Counted from the first letter of the stretch, positions 26,149-35,097 are shown. The stretch: 64,000 bases of DNA from Streptomyces griseosporeus (GCF_014656055.1 NZ_BNBR01000002.1:561164-625163), one strand, 5' to 3'. Translations and numbers: made by a program. Notes: a model not told the origin generated them from the sequence alone.

Positions 26149-26805
26149 TCACGCCGGGGCCGCCGGGAGGGGCGCGTCCCCCGTGAGGTGGGCCTGCACG
26201 GTGGGTCCGTAGCGGTCGGCGATCTCCTCCACCGGCGCCGACCGCAGTCCGTCGGCGCGGGCGACGCCGTACATCACGCCGAGGCCGACGACGGCCGCCA
26301 CGGCCAGTTCGGCGCGTACGGCCGCGTCGGCGCCGTCGAGCCGGTCGGCGAGCCTGCGGGTGACCTGGGTGCGGAAGTTGGCGCGCAGGATGTCGCCCTG
26401 CTCGCCGTGGAGCGGGGCGAAGGCGATGCGCAGCAGGGGGTCGGCCCCGCGCTCGCGCTGGCCGAGCACGACGTGCCGGACCATGTGCCGGCCCAGCTGC
26501 TCCAGGGGGGCGTCCAGCAGGGCGTCGGCGTCGGCCTCGAAGGACATCACCCGGGCGAACAGGGCGTCCTTGTTGCCGAAGTACTTCAGGATCAGCGGCG
26601 GGCTCACCCCGGCCCGCTCGGCGACCGCCTTGAGCGTGATGTCGGCGTGCGCGTGCCGGGCGAGAAGGTGGCGGACGGCGCGCAGGATGGCCGCCTTGGT
26701 CGCCTCGGCGTCGCGGCGGGCGGGGGTGGGCTCGGGGGCCGGGGCGTCGGGCGGGGTGGGGCCGCCCGATCGCGCTGCGGAGGGAGGAGTGCTCACGCTC
26801 CTCAT
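26149..26805 (-). CDS. TetR/AcrR family repressor
   Basis: A 218-residue regulator. After a Pro/Ala-rich N-terminal extension of about 30 residues comes the TetR DNA-binding domain (ATKAAILRAVRHLLARHAHA to LILKYFGNKDALFARV, about 33-85), followed by the all-helical ligand-binding domain. The ATG overlaps the stop of the upstream MFS transporter (ATGA at 26802-26805), so it is translated from the transporter message. The twin palindromes upstream of the MFS gene are the expected operator, giving auto-repression and ligand-inducible efflux. Confidence 0.87.
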   Translation of the reverse strand: MRSVSTPPSAARSGGPTPPDAPAPEPTPARRDAEATKAAILRAVRHLLARHAHADITLKAVAERAGVSPPLILKYFGNKDALFARVMSFEADADALLDAPLEQLGRHMVRHVVLGQRERGADPLLRIAFAPLHGEQGDILRANFRTQVTRRLADRLDGADAAVRAELAVAAVVGLGVMYGVARADGLRSAPVEEIADRYGPTVQAHLTGDAPLPAAPA

Positions 26806-28286
26806 GCTCCCTCCATCGCCTCCTGCGCGACGGCCGGGGTGCCGTCCTGCCCGCCGCGGGCGTGCTCGGGACGCCCGTCCCCGGGGATCGTCAGGGCCAC
26901 CGCGGAGGCCGCGAGGGCGACCGCGCCCGCGATGCCGAAGGCGAGCAGATAGCCGTGCAGGGTCGGTACCGGCAGGCCGCCGACGGGACGGGTGTGGTGG
27001 ACGAGCACCGCCGCGACGACGGCGCTGGAGCCGGCCTGGCCGATCGTGCGCAGCAGCACGTTGACGCCGTTGGCGGAGGCGGTCTGACCGGCCGGGACGG
27101 CCTTGAGGATCAGGGCCGGCAGGGCCGAGTAGGCGAGCGAGGTGCCCGTGGCGACGATCGTCGCGCCGACGATGATCATGGTCAGGTCGCGGCTGTCGGC
27201 GATGCGCACCGCGTATCCGGCGGCGATCACGGCGGCGCCGAGCGCGAGGGTGACGCGCGGGCCGTGCGCCGCCGAGATGCGGGCGGACAGCGGGGCGAGC
27301 AGCAGCATGCACAGGCCGCTGGGCAGCAGGCACAGGCCGGTCTCGACGATGGACAGCCCGAGGCCGTACCCGCTGGCCTCGGGTGCCTGCACCAGCTGGG
27401 CCGTCACCAGGGTGTTGGCGTAGAAGGCGAAGCCGGTGAGCAGGGCCGCCACATGGGACAGGCCGACGCGCGGCCGGGACACCAGCCGCAGGTCCACCAG
27501 GGGCTGCGCGGCGCGCAGTTGCTGCCACGCCCACAGGGCGAGCACGGCGACGGCCGCGCCGAACAGGCCGAGGACCCGGGCGCCGGCCCAGCCCCACTGG
27601 CCGCCCTGGGACACGGCGAGGAGCAGGCAGATCAGTCCCGCGGCCAGGCCGAGGGCGCCGGTGACGTCGAAGCGGCCGGGCTCGCGCACGGGCGACTCGG
27701 GCACCGCCCAGCGGACGAGCGCGACGCCGGAGGCGCCCAGCGCGGCGGTCATCCAGAACATCACGTGCCAGTTGCTGTACTGCACCACGAGGGCGGCCAC
27801 GGGCAGTCCGAGCGCGGCGCCGATGCCGACGGTGGAACTCATCATGGCGACGGCCGATCCCCGGCGCTCGGGGGGCAGTTCGTCGCGCAGGATGCTGATG
27901 GACAGCGGGACGACGGAGGCGGCCGCGCCCTGGAGGGTGCGGGCGGCGATGAGGACGCCGATGTCGGAGGTGAGCGCGCACGTCACCGAGCCGGCGGTCA
28001 TCAGCGAGAAGGAGGCGAGGAGCACGCGCCGCTTGCCGTACATGTCGCCGGCCCGCCCGAGGACCGGGGTGAGGACGGCGGCCGACAGGAGTTGGGCGGT
28101 GACCATCCAGGAGACGGTCGCGGCCGTCGAGTCGGTCAGTCGCGGCAGGTCCGGCAGCAGGGGTACGACGACCGTCTGCATGACGGCCATGAGCGTGCCG
28201 CAGTAGGCCAGGACCGGGACGGTGAGCCGGGCCCTCAGCCCGCCGGCGCGGGCGGGCGGGGCGGGTATCGGGGCGGGCGACGCCAT
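26802..28286 (-). CDS. MFS drug:H+ antiporter, DHA2 (14-TM) family
   Basis: A 494-residue multi-pass transporter. The loop 2-3 motif A appears as GRAGDMYGKRRVLL, and motif C-like sequence as SSTVGIGAALGLPVAALVV. Length and helix count fit the 14-spanner DHA2 family (QacA/EmrB-like) that exports cationic or lipophilic compounds using the proton gradient. The ATG at 28286 has GGAG 5 nt upstream; a GTG two codons earlier is less likely. It is followed by the coupled TetR repressor and preceded by two palindromic operators. The inducing ligand is unknown; the neighbouring flavin monooxygenase product is one candidate. Confidence 0.9.
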   Translation of the reverse strand: MASPAPIPAPPARAGGLRARLTVPVLAYCGTLMAVMQTVVVPLLPDLPRLTDSTAATVSWMVTAQLLSAAVLTPVLGRAGDMYGKRRVLLASFSLMTAGSVTCALTSDIGVLIAARTLQGAAASVVPLSISILRDELPPERRGSAVAMMSSTVGIGAALGLPVAALVVQYSNWHVMFWMTAALGASGVALVRWAVPESPVREPGRFDVTGALGLAAGLICLLLAVSQGGQWGWAGARVLGLFGAAVAVLALWAWQQLRAAQPLVDLRLVSRPRVGLSHVAALLTGFAFYANTLVTAQLVQAPEASGYGLGLSIVETGLCLLPSGLCMLLLAPLSARISAAHGPRVTLALGAAVIAAGYAVRIADSRDLTMIIVGATIVATGTSLAYSALPALILKAVPAGQTASANGVNVLLRTIGQAGSSAVVAAVLVHHTRPVGGLPVPTLHGYLLAFGIAGAVALAASAVALTIPGDGRPEHARGGQDGTPAVAQEAMEGA

Positions 28287-28318
28287 GGGCACTCCAGCGA
28301 CCGGGGCGAAAACAAAAA

Positions 28319-28371
28319 GGTGAATGGCGATTCACCAAGGTTTTCACCTTATCGGTGAATCGCCATTCACC
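28319..28371 (-). promoter_or_regulatory. Twin palindromic operators for the TetR/MFS operon
   Basis: GGTGAATGGCGATTCACC (28319-28336) and GGTGAATCGCCATTCACC (28354-28371) are exact reverse complements of each other. Each is a GGTGAAT-N4-ATTCACC inverted repeat. Centre-to-centre spacing is 35 bp. Between them lies an A/T-rich TTTTCACCTTAT. They sit 33-85 bp before the MFS start, where a TetR dimer pair would block transcription. Confidence 0.82.
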
Positions 28372-28397
28372 CAAGTGCCGGCCGGGCGGTCGCGGCG

Positions 28398-29615
28398 CTA
28401 TTCGCGGGAGGTGAGCGTCCGGGCCTGGGCGGTGCGGGCGAGCCGGTGCCCCAGCCGGCGCTTCAGGCGGCGCAGCGCCTCCAGCCGCCCGGCGGCCCGG
28501 TCGAGCCGGTAGTACAGCTGGGGCGGGACGTACGGCAGCAGGGGCGAGTGGCGCTGGCCGAGCAGGGCGAACATCTGCTCCGGGGGCAGGTCGATGTAGC
28601 GCGGCAGGTTCTCGTACCACTGGGCGCTGTAGCGGGCGGCGCTCTGCACGGACAGCAGGGCCGCGCGCCGCTCGCTCTGGTAGGCGGCGAGGGCCTGCGG
28701 CAGGGCGTCGTGCGCGCGCAGGGCGCCGGCGAGCGCGATCGCGTCCTCCAGGGCGAGGGTGGTGCCGGCGCCGATGGAGTAGTGGGTGGTGTGGGCGGCG
28801 TCGCCGAGCAGGACCAGGCTGCCGTGGCTCCAGCTGCGGTTGGTGAGGGTGCGGAAGGTGAGCCAGGGGGCGGGGGCGTCGGCCGGGGCGCGGCCGATGA
28901 GCGGGCGGCCGTCCAGGACGTGCGCGAAGAGCTTCTCCAGCAGGGCGAGGGAGTCGGCCTCGGTCGCCCGGTCCAGGCCGAGGCCGTGGAAGGTCTCGGG
29001 GGCGCACTCGACGACGCAGGTGCTGCGTTCGGGGCTGTAGGGGTAGCCGTAGCACCAGATCCAGCCGTGCTCGGTCTCGACGAAGGCGAAGGTGAAGGCG
29101 TCGAAGACCTTGTCGGTGCCGAGCCAGATGTAGGGGTTGCGGCCGGCGCGGACGTCGGTGCCGAAGTGGTCGGCGTGCCGGGTGCGCAGCGCGCTGCGGA
29201 CGCCGTCGGCGGCGACGACGAGGTCGGCGTCGGGGATGCCGCGCCCGGTGATCTCGTGGTCGTACTCCACGCGTACGCCGAGGGAGCGGGCGCGGGCGGC
29301 GAGGATCTCCAGGAGGCGGTGGCGGCCGATGCCGTGCCCCTCGTCGCCGCGGTGCCGGGTGGACAGATCGCGGACGTGGGCGACGCCGTCGCTCCACCGC
29401 ACGGACGCGTCCTCGATCGCGCGGGCCGATTCGGGGTCGTGGGCGTGGAGCCGGTCGAGCAGTTCACGCCAGTAGGTCACGCCCCAGCCGTAGGTCGAGC
29501 CCTCGGGGTCGCGTTCATGGACGGTGATGTCGTGGGACGGGTCCTGGCGCTTGAGCAGGATGGAGAGATACAGGCCGGCGGGCCCGCCTCCGACGCAGGC
29601 GACCTTCACGCACAC
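28398..29615 (-). CDS. FAD-dependent monooxygenase
   Basis: A 405-residue class A flavoprotein monooxygenase. It has an N-terminal GxGxxG (VGGGPAGLYLSILLK), DG-type motif DLVVAADGVRS (about 157-167) and GD motif LVLLGDAAHTTHY (about 274-286), all in the expected order. It most resembles the tryptophan-hydroxylase-like / anthraniloyl-CoA monooxygenase branch, so an aromatic substrate is likely. Start: GTG at 29615 or, better spaced from GGGGG, GTG at 29609. It lies on the same strand as the downstream MFS/TetR pair, but the operators in the 111-bp gap suggest that pair has a separate promoter. It diverges from the melanin operon. Confidence 0.85.
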   Translation of the reverse strand: MCVKVACVGGGPAGLYLSILLKRQDPSHDITVHERDPEGSTYGWGVTYWRELLDRLHAHDPESARAIEDASVRWSDGVAHVRDLSTRHRGDEGHGIGRHRLLEILAARARSLGVRVEYDHEITGRGIPDADLVVAADGVRSALRTRHADHFGTDVRAGRNPYIWLGTDKVFDAFTFAFVETEHGWIWCYGYPYSPERSTCVVECAPETFHGLGLDRATEADSLALLEKLFAHVLDGRPLIGRAPADAPAPWLTFRTLTNRSWSHGSLVLLGDAAHTTHYSIGAGTTLALEDAIALAGALRAHDALPQALAAYQSERRAALLSVQSAARYSAQWYENLPRYIDLPPEQMFALLGQRHSPLLPYVPPQLYYRLDRAAGRLEALRRLKRRLGHRLARTAQARTLTSRE

Positions 29616-29958
29616 CCCCGGAAATCACGGAACGTTGTCATGAGGCAACGCAGGGTATCAGCGGTGCGCGCGATGACCCGTGCGCCGCGTTTCGCGCCAT
29701 TTCCGTGGCGTGAGCGGCGTCACCGGACCGGCGACCGGGGGCCAAAGATCATCGGAAAGGCCGGCGCGCCGGCAAGGAATTGCCCGTTCCGGGGCGGTCG
29801 GGGCCGCGACCACGGCAAGATCAACTTGGTTCAACTCTGCACGACATGTACGTAATTGTCCTGATCGCAGCCAACCGGTCACGGGCGATTTCTCCCGCTC
29901 CCGCCCGGCTCGATAGGCATGCGGAGTCACCCCTCGAACACCACTTCGGAGGCCTCCC
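29616..29958. other. 343-bp intergenic region between monooxygenase and melC1
   Basis: No gene is seen. It must hold the divergent promoters of the monooxygenase and the melanin operon. The part near 29822-29880 is A/T-richer (CAACTTGGTTCAACTCTGC, then ATGTACGTAATTG). The ribosome binding site of melC1 sits in a perfect palindrome GGAGGCCTCC (29949-29958) directly before the ATG, so the site could fold on itself. No -35/-10 pair is assigned with confidence. Confidence 0.5.
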
Positions 29959-30330
29959 ATGCCCGAACTCAGCCGCCGCCGCGCGCTCGGCGCCGCAGCC
30001 GCCCTCGCCGCCGGCACGGCCGCAGCGCAGGCCCTCACCGCCACCCAGGCGTCCGCCGCCGACCACCAGCACGGCTCCCCCGCACCCTTCGACGAGGTCT
30101 ACAAGGGCCGCCGGATAGAGGGCCGTCCGGTCTCGGGGGGCGGTCACCACCACGGCGGCGGCTACGGCGTGTTCATCGACGGCGTGGAGCTGCACGTGAT
30201 GCGGAACGCGGACGGCAGCTGGATCAGCGTCGTCAGTCACTACGACCCGGTGGCCACCCCGCGGGCCGCCGCCCGCGCCGCGGTGGACGAACTGCAGGGC
30301 GCCCGACTGCTGCCGTTCCCCGCCAACTAG
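29959..30330 (+). CDS. melC1: Tyrosinase cofactor (caddie) protein MelC1
   Basis: A 123-residue protein with a Tat signal peptide ([19 protein letters not shown], cleavage near ASA-AD). The mature part carries [40 protein letters not shown] and [20 protein letters not shown], the conserved MelC1 core. MelC1 binds apo-tyrosinase, loads copper and carries it through the Tat pathway, as the enzyme itself has no signal. The strong RBS GGAGG is 5 nt from the ATG. It is followed after 32 bp by melC2 in the same operon. Confidence 0.95.
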   Translation: MPELSRRRALGAAAALAAGTAAAQALTATQASAADHQHGSPAPFDEVYKGRRIEGRPVSGGGHHHGGGYGVFIDGVELHVMRNADGSWISVVSHYDPVATPRAAARAAVDELQGARLLPFPAN

Positions 30331-30362
30331 CCCGCCCGCACCCACACTTGGAGCCCTCGCAC

Positions 30363-31187
30363 ATGACCGTCCGCAAGAACCAGGCCGCCCTGACCACCGA
30401 CGAGAAGCGGCGGTTCGTCGCCGCCGTCCTGGAGCTGAAGCGCAGCGGGCGCTACGACGAGTTCGTCAGGACGCACAACGCCTTCATCCTGGCCGACACC
30501 GACAACGGCGAGCGCACGGGCCACCGTTCGCCGTCCTTCCTGCCCTGGCACCGCAGATTCCTGCTGGAGTTCGAGCAGGCGCTGCAGTCGGTGGACTCCT
30601 CGGTGGCGCTGCCGTACTGGGACTGGACCGCCGACCGCACCGCCCGCGCCTCGCTGTGGGCGCCGGACTTCCTGGGCGGGGACGGGCGCAGCCTCGACGG
30701 CCGGGTGATGGACGGGCCGTTCGCGGCCTCGGCCGGCAACTGGACCGTCAACGTCCGGGTGGACGGCCGTACCTTCCTGCGCCGGTCGCTCGGGGCGGGC
30801 GGGCGGCAGCTGCCGACCCGGGCCGAGGTCGACTCGGTCCTCGCCATCCCGACGTACGACATGGCGCCGTGGAACAGCGCCTCGGACGGGTTCCGCAACC
30901 ATCTGGAGGGCTGGCGCGGGGTCAACCTGCACAACCGGGTCCATGTGTGGGTCGGCGGGCAGATGGCGACCGGGGTCTCCCCCAACGACCCGGTGTTCTG
31001 GCTGCACCACGCCTTCGTCGACAAGCTGTGGGCGGACTGGCAGCGGCTGCACCCGCAGGCGACCTATCTGCCGGGCGGCGGTACGCCGAACGTGGTGGAC
31101 CTCGGCGAGACGATGAAGCCGTGGAACGACGTGCGGCCCGCGGACCTGCTGGACCACAGGCCGCACTACACCTTCGACGCGGCCTGA
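30363..31187 (+). CDS. melC2: Tyrosinase MelC2
   Basis: A 274-residue type-3 copper monooxygenase that hydroxylates monophenols and oxidises o-diphenols to quinones, giving melanin. All six copper ligands are present: CuA His38, His54 and His63, and CuB His190, His194 and His216 (in RTHN, TGHRSP, PWHRR, LHNRVH and WLHH). Length and spacing equal those of classical Streptomyces tyrosinases. There is no signal peptide, in keeping with export bound to MelC1. The ATG is preceded by GGAG. The operon is expected to yield the brown diffusible pigment of melanogenic streptomycetes. Confidence 0.96.
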   Translation: MTVRKNQAALTTDEKRRFVAAVLELKRSGRYDEFVRTHNAFILADTDNGERTGHRSPSFLPWHRRFLLEFEQALQSVDSSVALPYWDWTADRTARASLWAPDFLGGDGRSLDGRVMDGPFAASAGNWTVNVRVDGRTFLRRSLGAGGRQLPTRAEVDSVLAIPTYDMAPWNSASDGFRNHLEGWRGVNLHNRVHVWVGGQMATGVSPNDPVFWLHHAFVDKLWADWQRLHPQATYLPGGGTPNVVDLGETMKPWNDVRPADLLDHRPHYTFDAA

Positions 31188-31206
31188 CGGGCCGCGCAGG
31201 GGTCGG

Positions 31207-31899
31207 TCAGGCCTCGGCCGTGCGGCACTCCGGGTGGCCCCAGCCCTGCGCGTTCTTGGCGATGGGCTCGCCGGCCGCGTAGGAGCGGCCGCACAGGCAG
31301 CGGCCGGGGAACTTCGCCTTGATCGTGCGGGAGGAGGACCCGGCCGAGCCCGATCCCGTGCGCTTGGCGGGCGCCTTGCGGCGCGGGGCCCTGGCCTGCG
31401 GGACGTCCGGCGCGGGCGGCGGCTCGGGGGAGCCGAGGGCGCTGCCCGCCGCCTCCTGGGCGCTCGCGGCCTGGCTGGCGGCCCGGTCGGCGAAGTCGTT
31501 CAGCGGGTCGCCGTCGACCTGGTGGGCGGGGACGTAACGGAACTCCACGGAACGGCCGGCGAGGAGTGCGTCGATCCGGACGACGAGTTCCTGGTTGGCG
31601 ACCGGCTTGCCCGCGGCGGTCTTCCAGCCGTTGCGCTTCCAGCCGGGCAGCCAGGTGGTGACGGCCTTCATCGCGTACTGCGAGTCCATGCGGACTTCCA
31701 GCGGCACGTCCGGGTCGGTGGCGGCGAGCAGCTGCTCCAGCGCGGTCAGTTCGGCGACGTTGTTGGTGGTACGGCCGAGCGGCCCCGCCGCCCAGCGGGC
31801 GGGGCCCTCCGACTCGTCCGCGACCACCCAGGCCCAGCCGGCCGGTCCCGGGTTTCCCTTCGAAGCCCCGTCGCACGCGGCCACCAGTCGTTCACGCAT
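31207..31899 (-). CDS. Ribonuclease HI with C-terminal Cys/His tail
   Basis: A 230-residue RNase HI-type enzyme cleaving RNA in RNA:DNA hybrids. Counted from an alternative in-frame ATG four codons upstream at 31911, the catalytic carboxylates are Asp14 (ACDGASKGNPGPAG), Glu54 (NNVAELTALE) and Asp76 (RMDSQYA); subtract four for this start. The last carboxylate is in PLNDFADRAAS. An Ala/Pro/Lys-rich linker leads to CLCGRSYAAGEPIAKNAQGW-GHPEC, which looks like a small zinc-binding knuckle not found in the E. coli enzyme. The 31899 start is preferred because a CATGAT hexamer lies 7 nt upstream and no RBS is seen. It converges on melC2. Confidence 0.87.
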   Translation of the reverse strand: MRERLVAACDGASKGNPGPAGWAWVVADESEGPARWAAGPLGRTTNNVAELTALEQLLAATDPDVPLEVRMDSQYAMKAVTTWLPGWKRNGWKTAAGKPVANQELVVRIDALLAGRSVEFRYVPAHQVDGDPLNDFADRAASQAASAQEAAGSALGSPEPPPAPDVPQARAPRRKAPAKRTGSGSAGSSSRTIKAKFPGRCLCGRSYAAGEPIAKNAQGWGHPECRTAEA

Positions 31900-31952
31900 G
31901 CGCACGATCATGCCACGCGGCGGCGGGGCGTCCGGCCGGTGGCCGGGCTGGG

Positions 31953-32753
31953 TCAGCCGACGTCGGTGGTCTGCGGCATGTCGCCTGCGGTGGTCGTGAC
32001 GTCGATCACGGAGAAGGCGGCGCCCTGCGGGTCGCTGAGCGCGGCGAACCGGCCGAAGGGGCTGTCCATCGGGCCGAAGCGCAGCACGCCGCCGAGCCGG
32101 GTCGCCCTGGCCACCGCGTCGTCGCAGTTCGGGACGGTGAAGTAGACGTTGACGTAGGAGGGGATCTCGGGCGGGAACTCCTCGGTCATCCGCATCCTGC
32201 CGAGGACGGTGTCGCCGCCCACGTCGAACAGGCGGAAGTCGACCTGGTCGTCCTGCATCTGCTTGGCCGTGTACGGGAAGACGGCGGGCAGGAAGGCGTC
32301 GGTCTTCTCCGGCTCGCGGGTGAAGACCTCGGCCCAGCAGTAGGCGCCGGGCTGCGGCGCGGAGGCCTCGAAGCCCTCGTGGGCGCCGGCCTGCCAGACG
32401 CCGAAGACGGCGCCGCCGGGCTCACGGGCCAGGCACATCGTGCCGTACTCGCCGACCTGCATCGGCTCCATCAGCACCTCGCCGCCGTTGTCGCGGATCT
32501 TGCGGGCGGTGGCGGCGGCGTCGGGGCTGGCGAGGTACAGGCACCACTGCGACGGGGCCTCCTGGCCGGGCATCGGCGGGACGACCGCCGCCACCGCCTT
32601 GCCGTCCGCGTAGGCCTGGGTGTAGTTGCCGTACTCCGACTGCGCCTCGCCGAAGGTCCAGCCCAGGACCTCGCCGTAGAAGCTCTTGGCCCCCTCGACG
32701 TCGCCGAACATCGCGTCGGCCCAGCAAGGGGTTCCCTCAGACAGTGCGGCCAT
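31953..32753 (-). CDS. Two-domain VOC family protein
   Basis: A 266-residue protein with tandem glyoxalase-fold halves: residues about 7-125 (TPCWADAMFGDVEGAKSFYG to GGAVFGVWQAG) and 138-262 (YCWAEVFTREPEK to GAAFSVIDV). This is the layout of the actinobacterial CFP32-like (hydroxylase/glyoxalase) family. The catalytic role is unknown; such proteins may bind phenolic or redox-active compounds. The start ATG has AAGAGGG about 10 nt upstream. It is separated from the RNase H gene by 53 bp on the same strand and from the phosphotransferase by a divergent region. Confidence 0.86.
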   Translation of the reverse strand: MAALSEGTPCWADAMFGDVEGAKSFYGEVLGWTFGEAQSEYGNYTQAYADGKAVAAVVPPMPGQEAPSQWCLYLASPDAAATARKIRDNGGEVLMEPMQVGEYGTMCLAREPGGAVFGVWQAGAHEGFEASAPQPGAYCWAEVFTREPEKTDAFLPAVFPYTAKQMQDDQVDFRLFDVGGDTVLGRMRMTEEFPPEIPSYVNVYFTVPNCDDAVARATRLGGVLRFGPMDSPFGRFAALSDPQGAAFSVIDVTTTAGDMPQTTDVG

Positions 32754-32882
32754 GACTGCGGCCCTCTTCCGGTTCGGTGGGTTGTGTCCGGTTCCTCACG
32801 CTAGCCAGGGGCAGCGCGGACCGCGCGCCGAAATCGTTGGACGCGGGGCGCGCGGGTCCGGTCTCATGGCGGCGTGTGTGCC

Positions 32883-33770
32883 GTGAAGATGCGTCCCGAC
32901 GAGATCGACCTCGACGCCGGGCTGGTGGCCCGGCTGATCGCCGCCCAGTTCCCGCGGTGGGCGACGCTGCCCGTGGAGCGGGTCGCCTCCTCCGGCACGG
33001 AGAACGCCATGTTCCGGCTGGGGGCGGACCTGGTGGTGCGGCTGCCGCGGTACCCGGGCGCGGTGGCGGACGTCGAGCACGAGCAGCGCTGGCTGCCGCG
33101 CCTGGCACCGCTGCTGCCGGTGCCCGTGCCGGAGCCGGTCGGACGGGGCGTGCCCGGCGAGGGCTTCCCGTGGCCCTGGTCGGTGCTGCGCTGGCTGGAC
33201 GGCCGCAACCCGGTCGCGGGGGCCGTGGAGGAGCCGGAGGCGCTGGCCGAGGACCTGGGGGCGTTCGTCGCGGCGCTGCGCCGGGTGGACGCGGCGGGTC
33301 CGCCGGGCTACCGGGGCGGTCCGCTGCACACCCGTGACGCCTCGACCCGCGCGGCCGTCGCCGAGCTGGGCGACCGGGTCGACGCCGGCGCGGTGACGGC
33401 GCTGTGGGAGGAGGCCCTGCGGGCCCCCGCGCACAGCGGGCCGCCGGTGTGGGCGCACGGGGACCTGATGCCCGGCAACGTGCTGGTCCGCGACGGCCGG
33501 CTCAGCGCGGTGATCGACTTCGGCACGGCGGGCACCGGCGATCCGGCCGTCGACCTGATCGCCGCCTGGTACCTGCTGCCCGCCCCGGCCCGCCCGGCCT
33601 TCCGCAAGGCGGTGGGCTGCGACGACGCCGAGTGGGCGCGCGGGCGGGGCTGGGCTCTGTCGATCGCGCTGGTCGCGCTGCCGTACTACTGGGAGACCAA
33701 TCCGCCGGTCGCCGAGACGTCCCGGCATGTGATCGCCGAGATCCTGGCGGACGCGGACCGGGGGGTCTGA
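32883..33770 (+). CDS. Aminoglycoside phosphotransferase family protein
   Basis: A 295-residue kinase-like (APH) enzyme. The catalytic loop is VWAHGDLMPGNVLV with HGDxxxxN (about 195-202), followed by the metal motif IDFGTAGTGDPAVDL. The N-terminus has the glycine-rich-loop-like SSGTENAMFRL and an Arg/Leu-rich VVRLPR in place of the usual Lys strand. Substrates of this broad family include aminoglycosides, macrolides, homoserine and choline, and none can be chosen here. Three in-frame starts exist (32874, 32883, 32889). GTG 32883 gives the MKM-type N-terminus usual in homologues. The strand before it is divergent from the VOC gene. Confidence 0.83.
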   Translation: MKMRPDEIDLDAGLVARLIAAQFPRWATLPVERVASSGTENAMFRLGADLVVRLPRYPGAVADVEHEQRWLPRLAPLLPVPVPEPVGRGVPGEGFPWPWSVLRWLDGRNPVAGAVEEPEALAEDLGAFVAALRRVDAAGPPGYRGGPLHTRDASTRAAVAELGDRVDAGAVTALWEEALRAPAHSGPPVWAHGDLMPGNVLVRDGRLSAVIDFGTAGTGDPAVDLIAAWYLLPAPARPAFRKAVGCDDAEWARGRGWALSIALVALPYYWETNPPVAETSRHVIAEILADADRGV

Positions 33771-33782
33771 GTCCCCCTGCGG

Positions 33783-34265
33783 TCACTCCCCCGCGTACGC
33801 CTTCTCCAGCGCGGCGATGTCGAGCTTGCCCATGGCCAGCATGGCGTTCATGGCGCGTGACGAGCTGTCCCGGTCGGTCGAGGCGATCATGTCCAGCAGG
33901 ACCTTGGGGACGACCTGCCAGGAGACGCCGTAGCGGTCCTTGAGCCAGCCGCACGGGCCGGGCTCGCCGCCGTTCTCGGTGAGCCTGGTCCAGTAGTGGT
34001 CGATCTCCTGCTGGTCGTCGCAGAGGATCTGGAAGGAGATCGCCTCGTTGAAGGTGAACTCGGGGCCACCGTTGAGCGCGACGAACTTCTGGCCGTTGGC
34101 CGTGAAGTCGACGGTCAGCACGCTGCCCGCGGGGCGCGGCGCGCCCTCCAGGTAGTGGGTGACCTTGCCGAGGCTGGAGTTCTTGAAGACGGAGACGTAG
34201 TAGTGGGCGGCCTCCTCGGCCTGGTCGTCGAACCAGAGACAGGTGACGAATCCGTCGGCGGTCAT
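33783..34265 (-). CDS. PhnB/DUF-type VOC protein (3-demethylubiquinone methyltransferase-like fold)
   Basis: A 160-residue single VOC-fold protein of the PhnB-like group: [20 protein letters not shown] at the start, [20 protein letters not shown] in the middle, and [18 protein letters not shown] near the end. The family was named after a sequence relation to demethylubiquinone methyltransferase but lacks methyltransferase motifs. Its function is unknown. The ATG at 34265 follows AGGAGGAAGCTC, a strong ribosome binding site. It is divergent from the clpP3-clpP4 operon. Confidence 0.86.
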   Translation of the reverse strand: MTADGFVTCLWFDDQAEEAAHYYVSVFKNSSLGKVTHYLEGAPRPAGSVLTVDFTANGQKFVALNGGPEFTFNEAISFQILCDDQQEIDHYWTRLTENGGEPGPCGWLKDRYGVSWQVVPKVLLDMIASTDRDSSSRAMNAMLAMGKLDIAALEKAYAGE

Positions 34266-34353
34266 GAGCTTCCTCCTGCGGGGAGCGGGTGCGGGACGCA
34301 CGGTCATCTGTATCGACCGCCGGGCGGCCGGAAACTCATCGGTGCCCGGGCGC

Positions 34354-34383
34354 TCTGCCCATGGCGAATCTGCCGCGGGCAGA
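34354..34383 (+). promoter_or_regulatory. Two tandem PopR boxes upstream of clpP3
   Basis: TCTGCC-GCG-GGCAGA (34369-34383) is a perfect match to the TCTGCC-N3-GGCAGA palindrome known to bind PopR. A second, degenerate copy TCTGCC-CAT-GGCGAA (34354-34368) lies directly upstream with a 15-bp register. Tandem boxes before the clpP3 operon are the arrangement described in S. lividans. The gene for a PopR-like regulator lies just downstream of clpP4. Confidence 0.88.
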
Positions 34384-34456
34384 GAAATCCCCTCCGGACA
34401 CGGGTGCGGGCCGACAGTGGGGTCGACGGCATCACCGACGGAAGACAGGAGAGCCG

Positions 34457-35095
34457 ATGACCCCGCTCACCACGCTCGCGCCACGGGCCGAGGACGGCGA
34501 CACGCAGCCGACCCGGTTCGACGACCATCTCGCCGCCCAGTTGCTGGGGCAGCGGATCGTGCTGCTGGGCACCCAGGTCGACGAGGTGTCCGCGAACCGG
34601 GTCTGCGCGCAGTTGCTGATCCTGTCCGCGGAGGACCCGCACACCGACATCAGCCTGTTCATCCACTCCCCCGGCGGCTCGGTCCACGCGGGTCTGGCCA
34701 TCTACGACACGATGCGGCTGATCCCCAACGACGTCTCCACGCTCGCCATGGGATTCGCCGCCAGCATGGGCCAGTTCCTGCTGAGCGTCGGCGCGCCGGG
34801 CAAGCGGTTCGCGCTGCCCCACGCGCGGATCATGATGCACCAGCCGTCCGCGGGGATCGGCGGCACCACCGCCGACATCGAGATCCAGGCGGAGAACCTG
34901 GAGTTCACCAAGCGGACCATCGAGCGGCTCATCGCGGAGCACACCGGCCAGAGCCCGGAGACCATCGCCCGCGACGGCGACCGCGACCGCTGGTTCACGG
35001 CCGAGCAGGCCAGGGAGTACGGCATGGTGGACCGGGTCGTGGAGTCCTTCGCGGACGTCCGCCCGGCCGCGACGCGGCGACGGATGGGACTGTGA
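34457..35095 (+). CDS. clpP3: ATP-dependent Clp protease proteolytic subunit (ClpP3-type)
   Basis: A 212-residue ClpP serine protease subunit with an intact triad: Ser103 in GFAASMGQ, His128 in IMMHQP and Asp173 in ARDGDRDRW. The N-terminal 20 residues are a longer, charged lead than in E. coli ClpP. It assembles with Clp ATPases to degrade proteins in the cytosol. The RBS AGGAGAG is 3 nt from the ATG. It is followed 2 bp later by a second clpP. Tandem PopR boxes upstream identify this as the alternative clpP3-clpP4 operon, switched on when the ClpP1P2 system is impaired and PopR accumulates. Confidence 0.93.
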   Translation: MTPLTTLAPRAEDGDTQPTRFDDHLAAQLLGQRIVLLGTQVDEVSANRVCAQLLILSAEDPHTDISLFIHSPGGSVHAGLAIYDTMRLIPNDVSTLAMGFAASMGQFLLSVGAPGKRFALPHARIMMHQPSAGIGGTTADIEIQAENLEFTKRTIERLIAEHTGQSPETIARDGDRDRWFTAEQAREYGMVDRVVESFADVRPAATRRRMGL

Positions 35096-35097
35096 CC

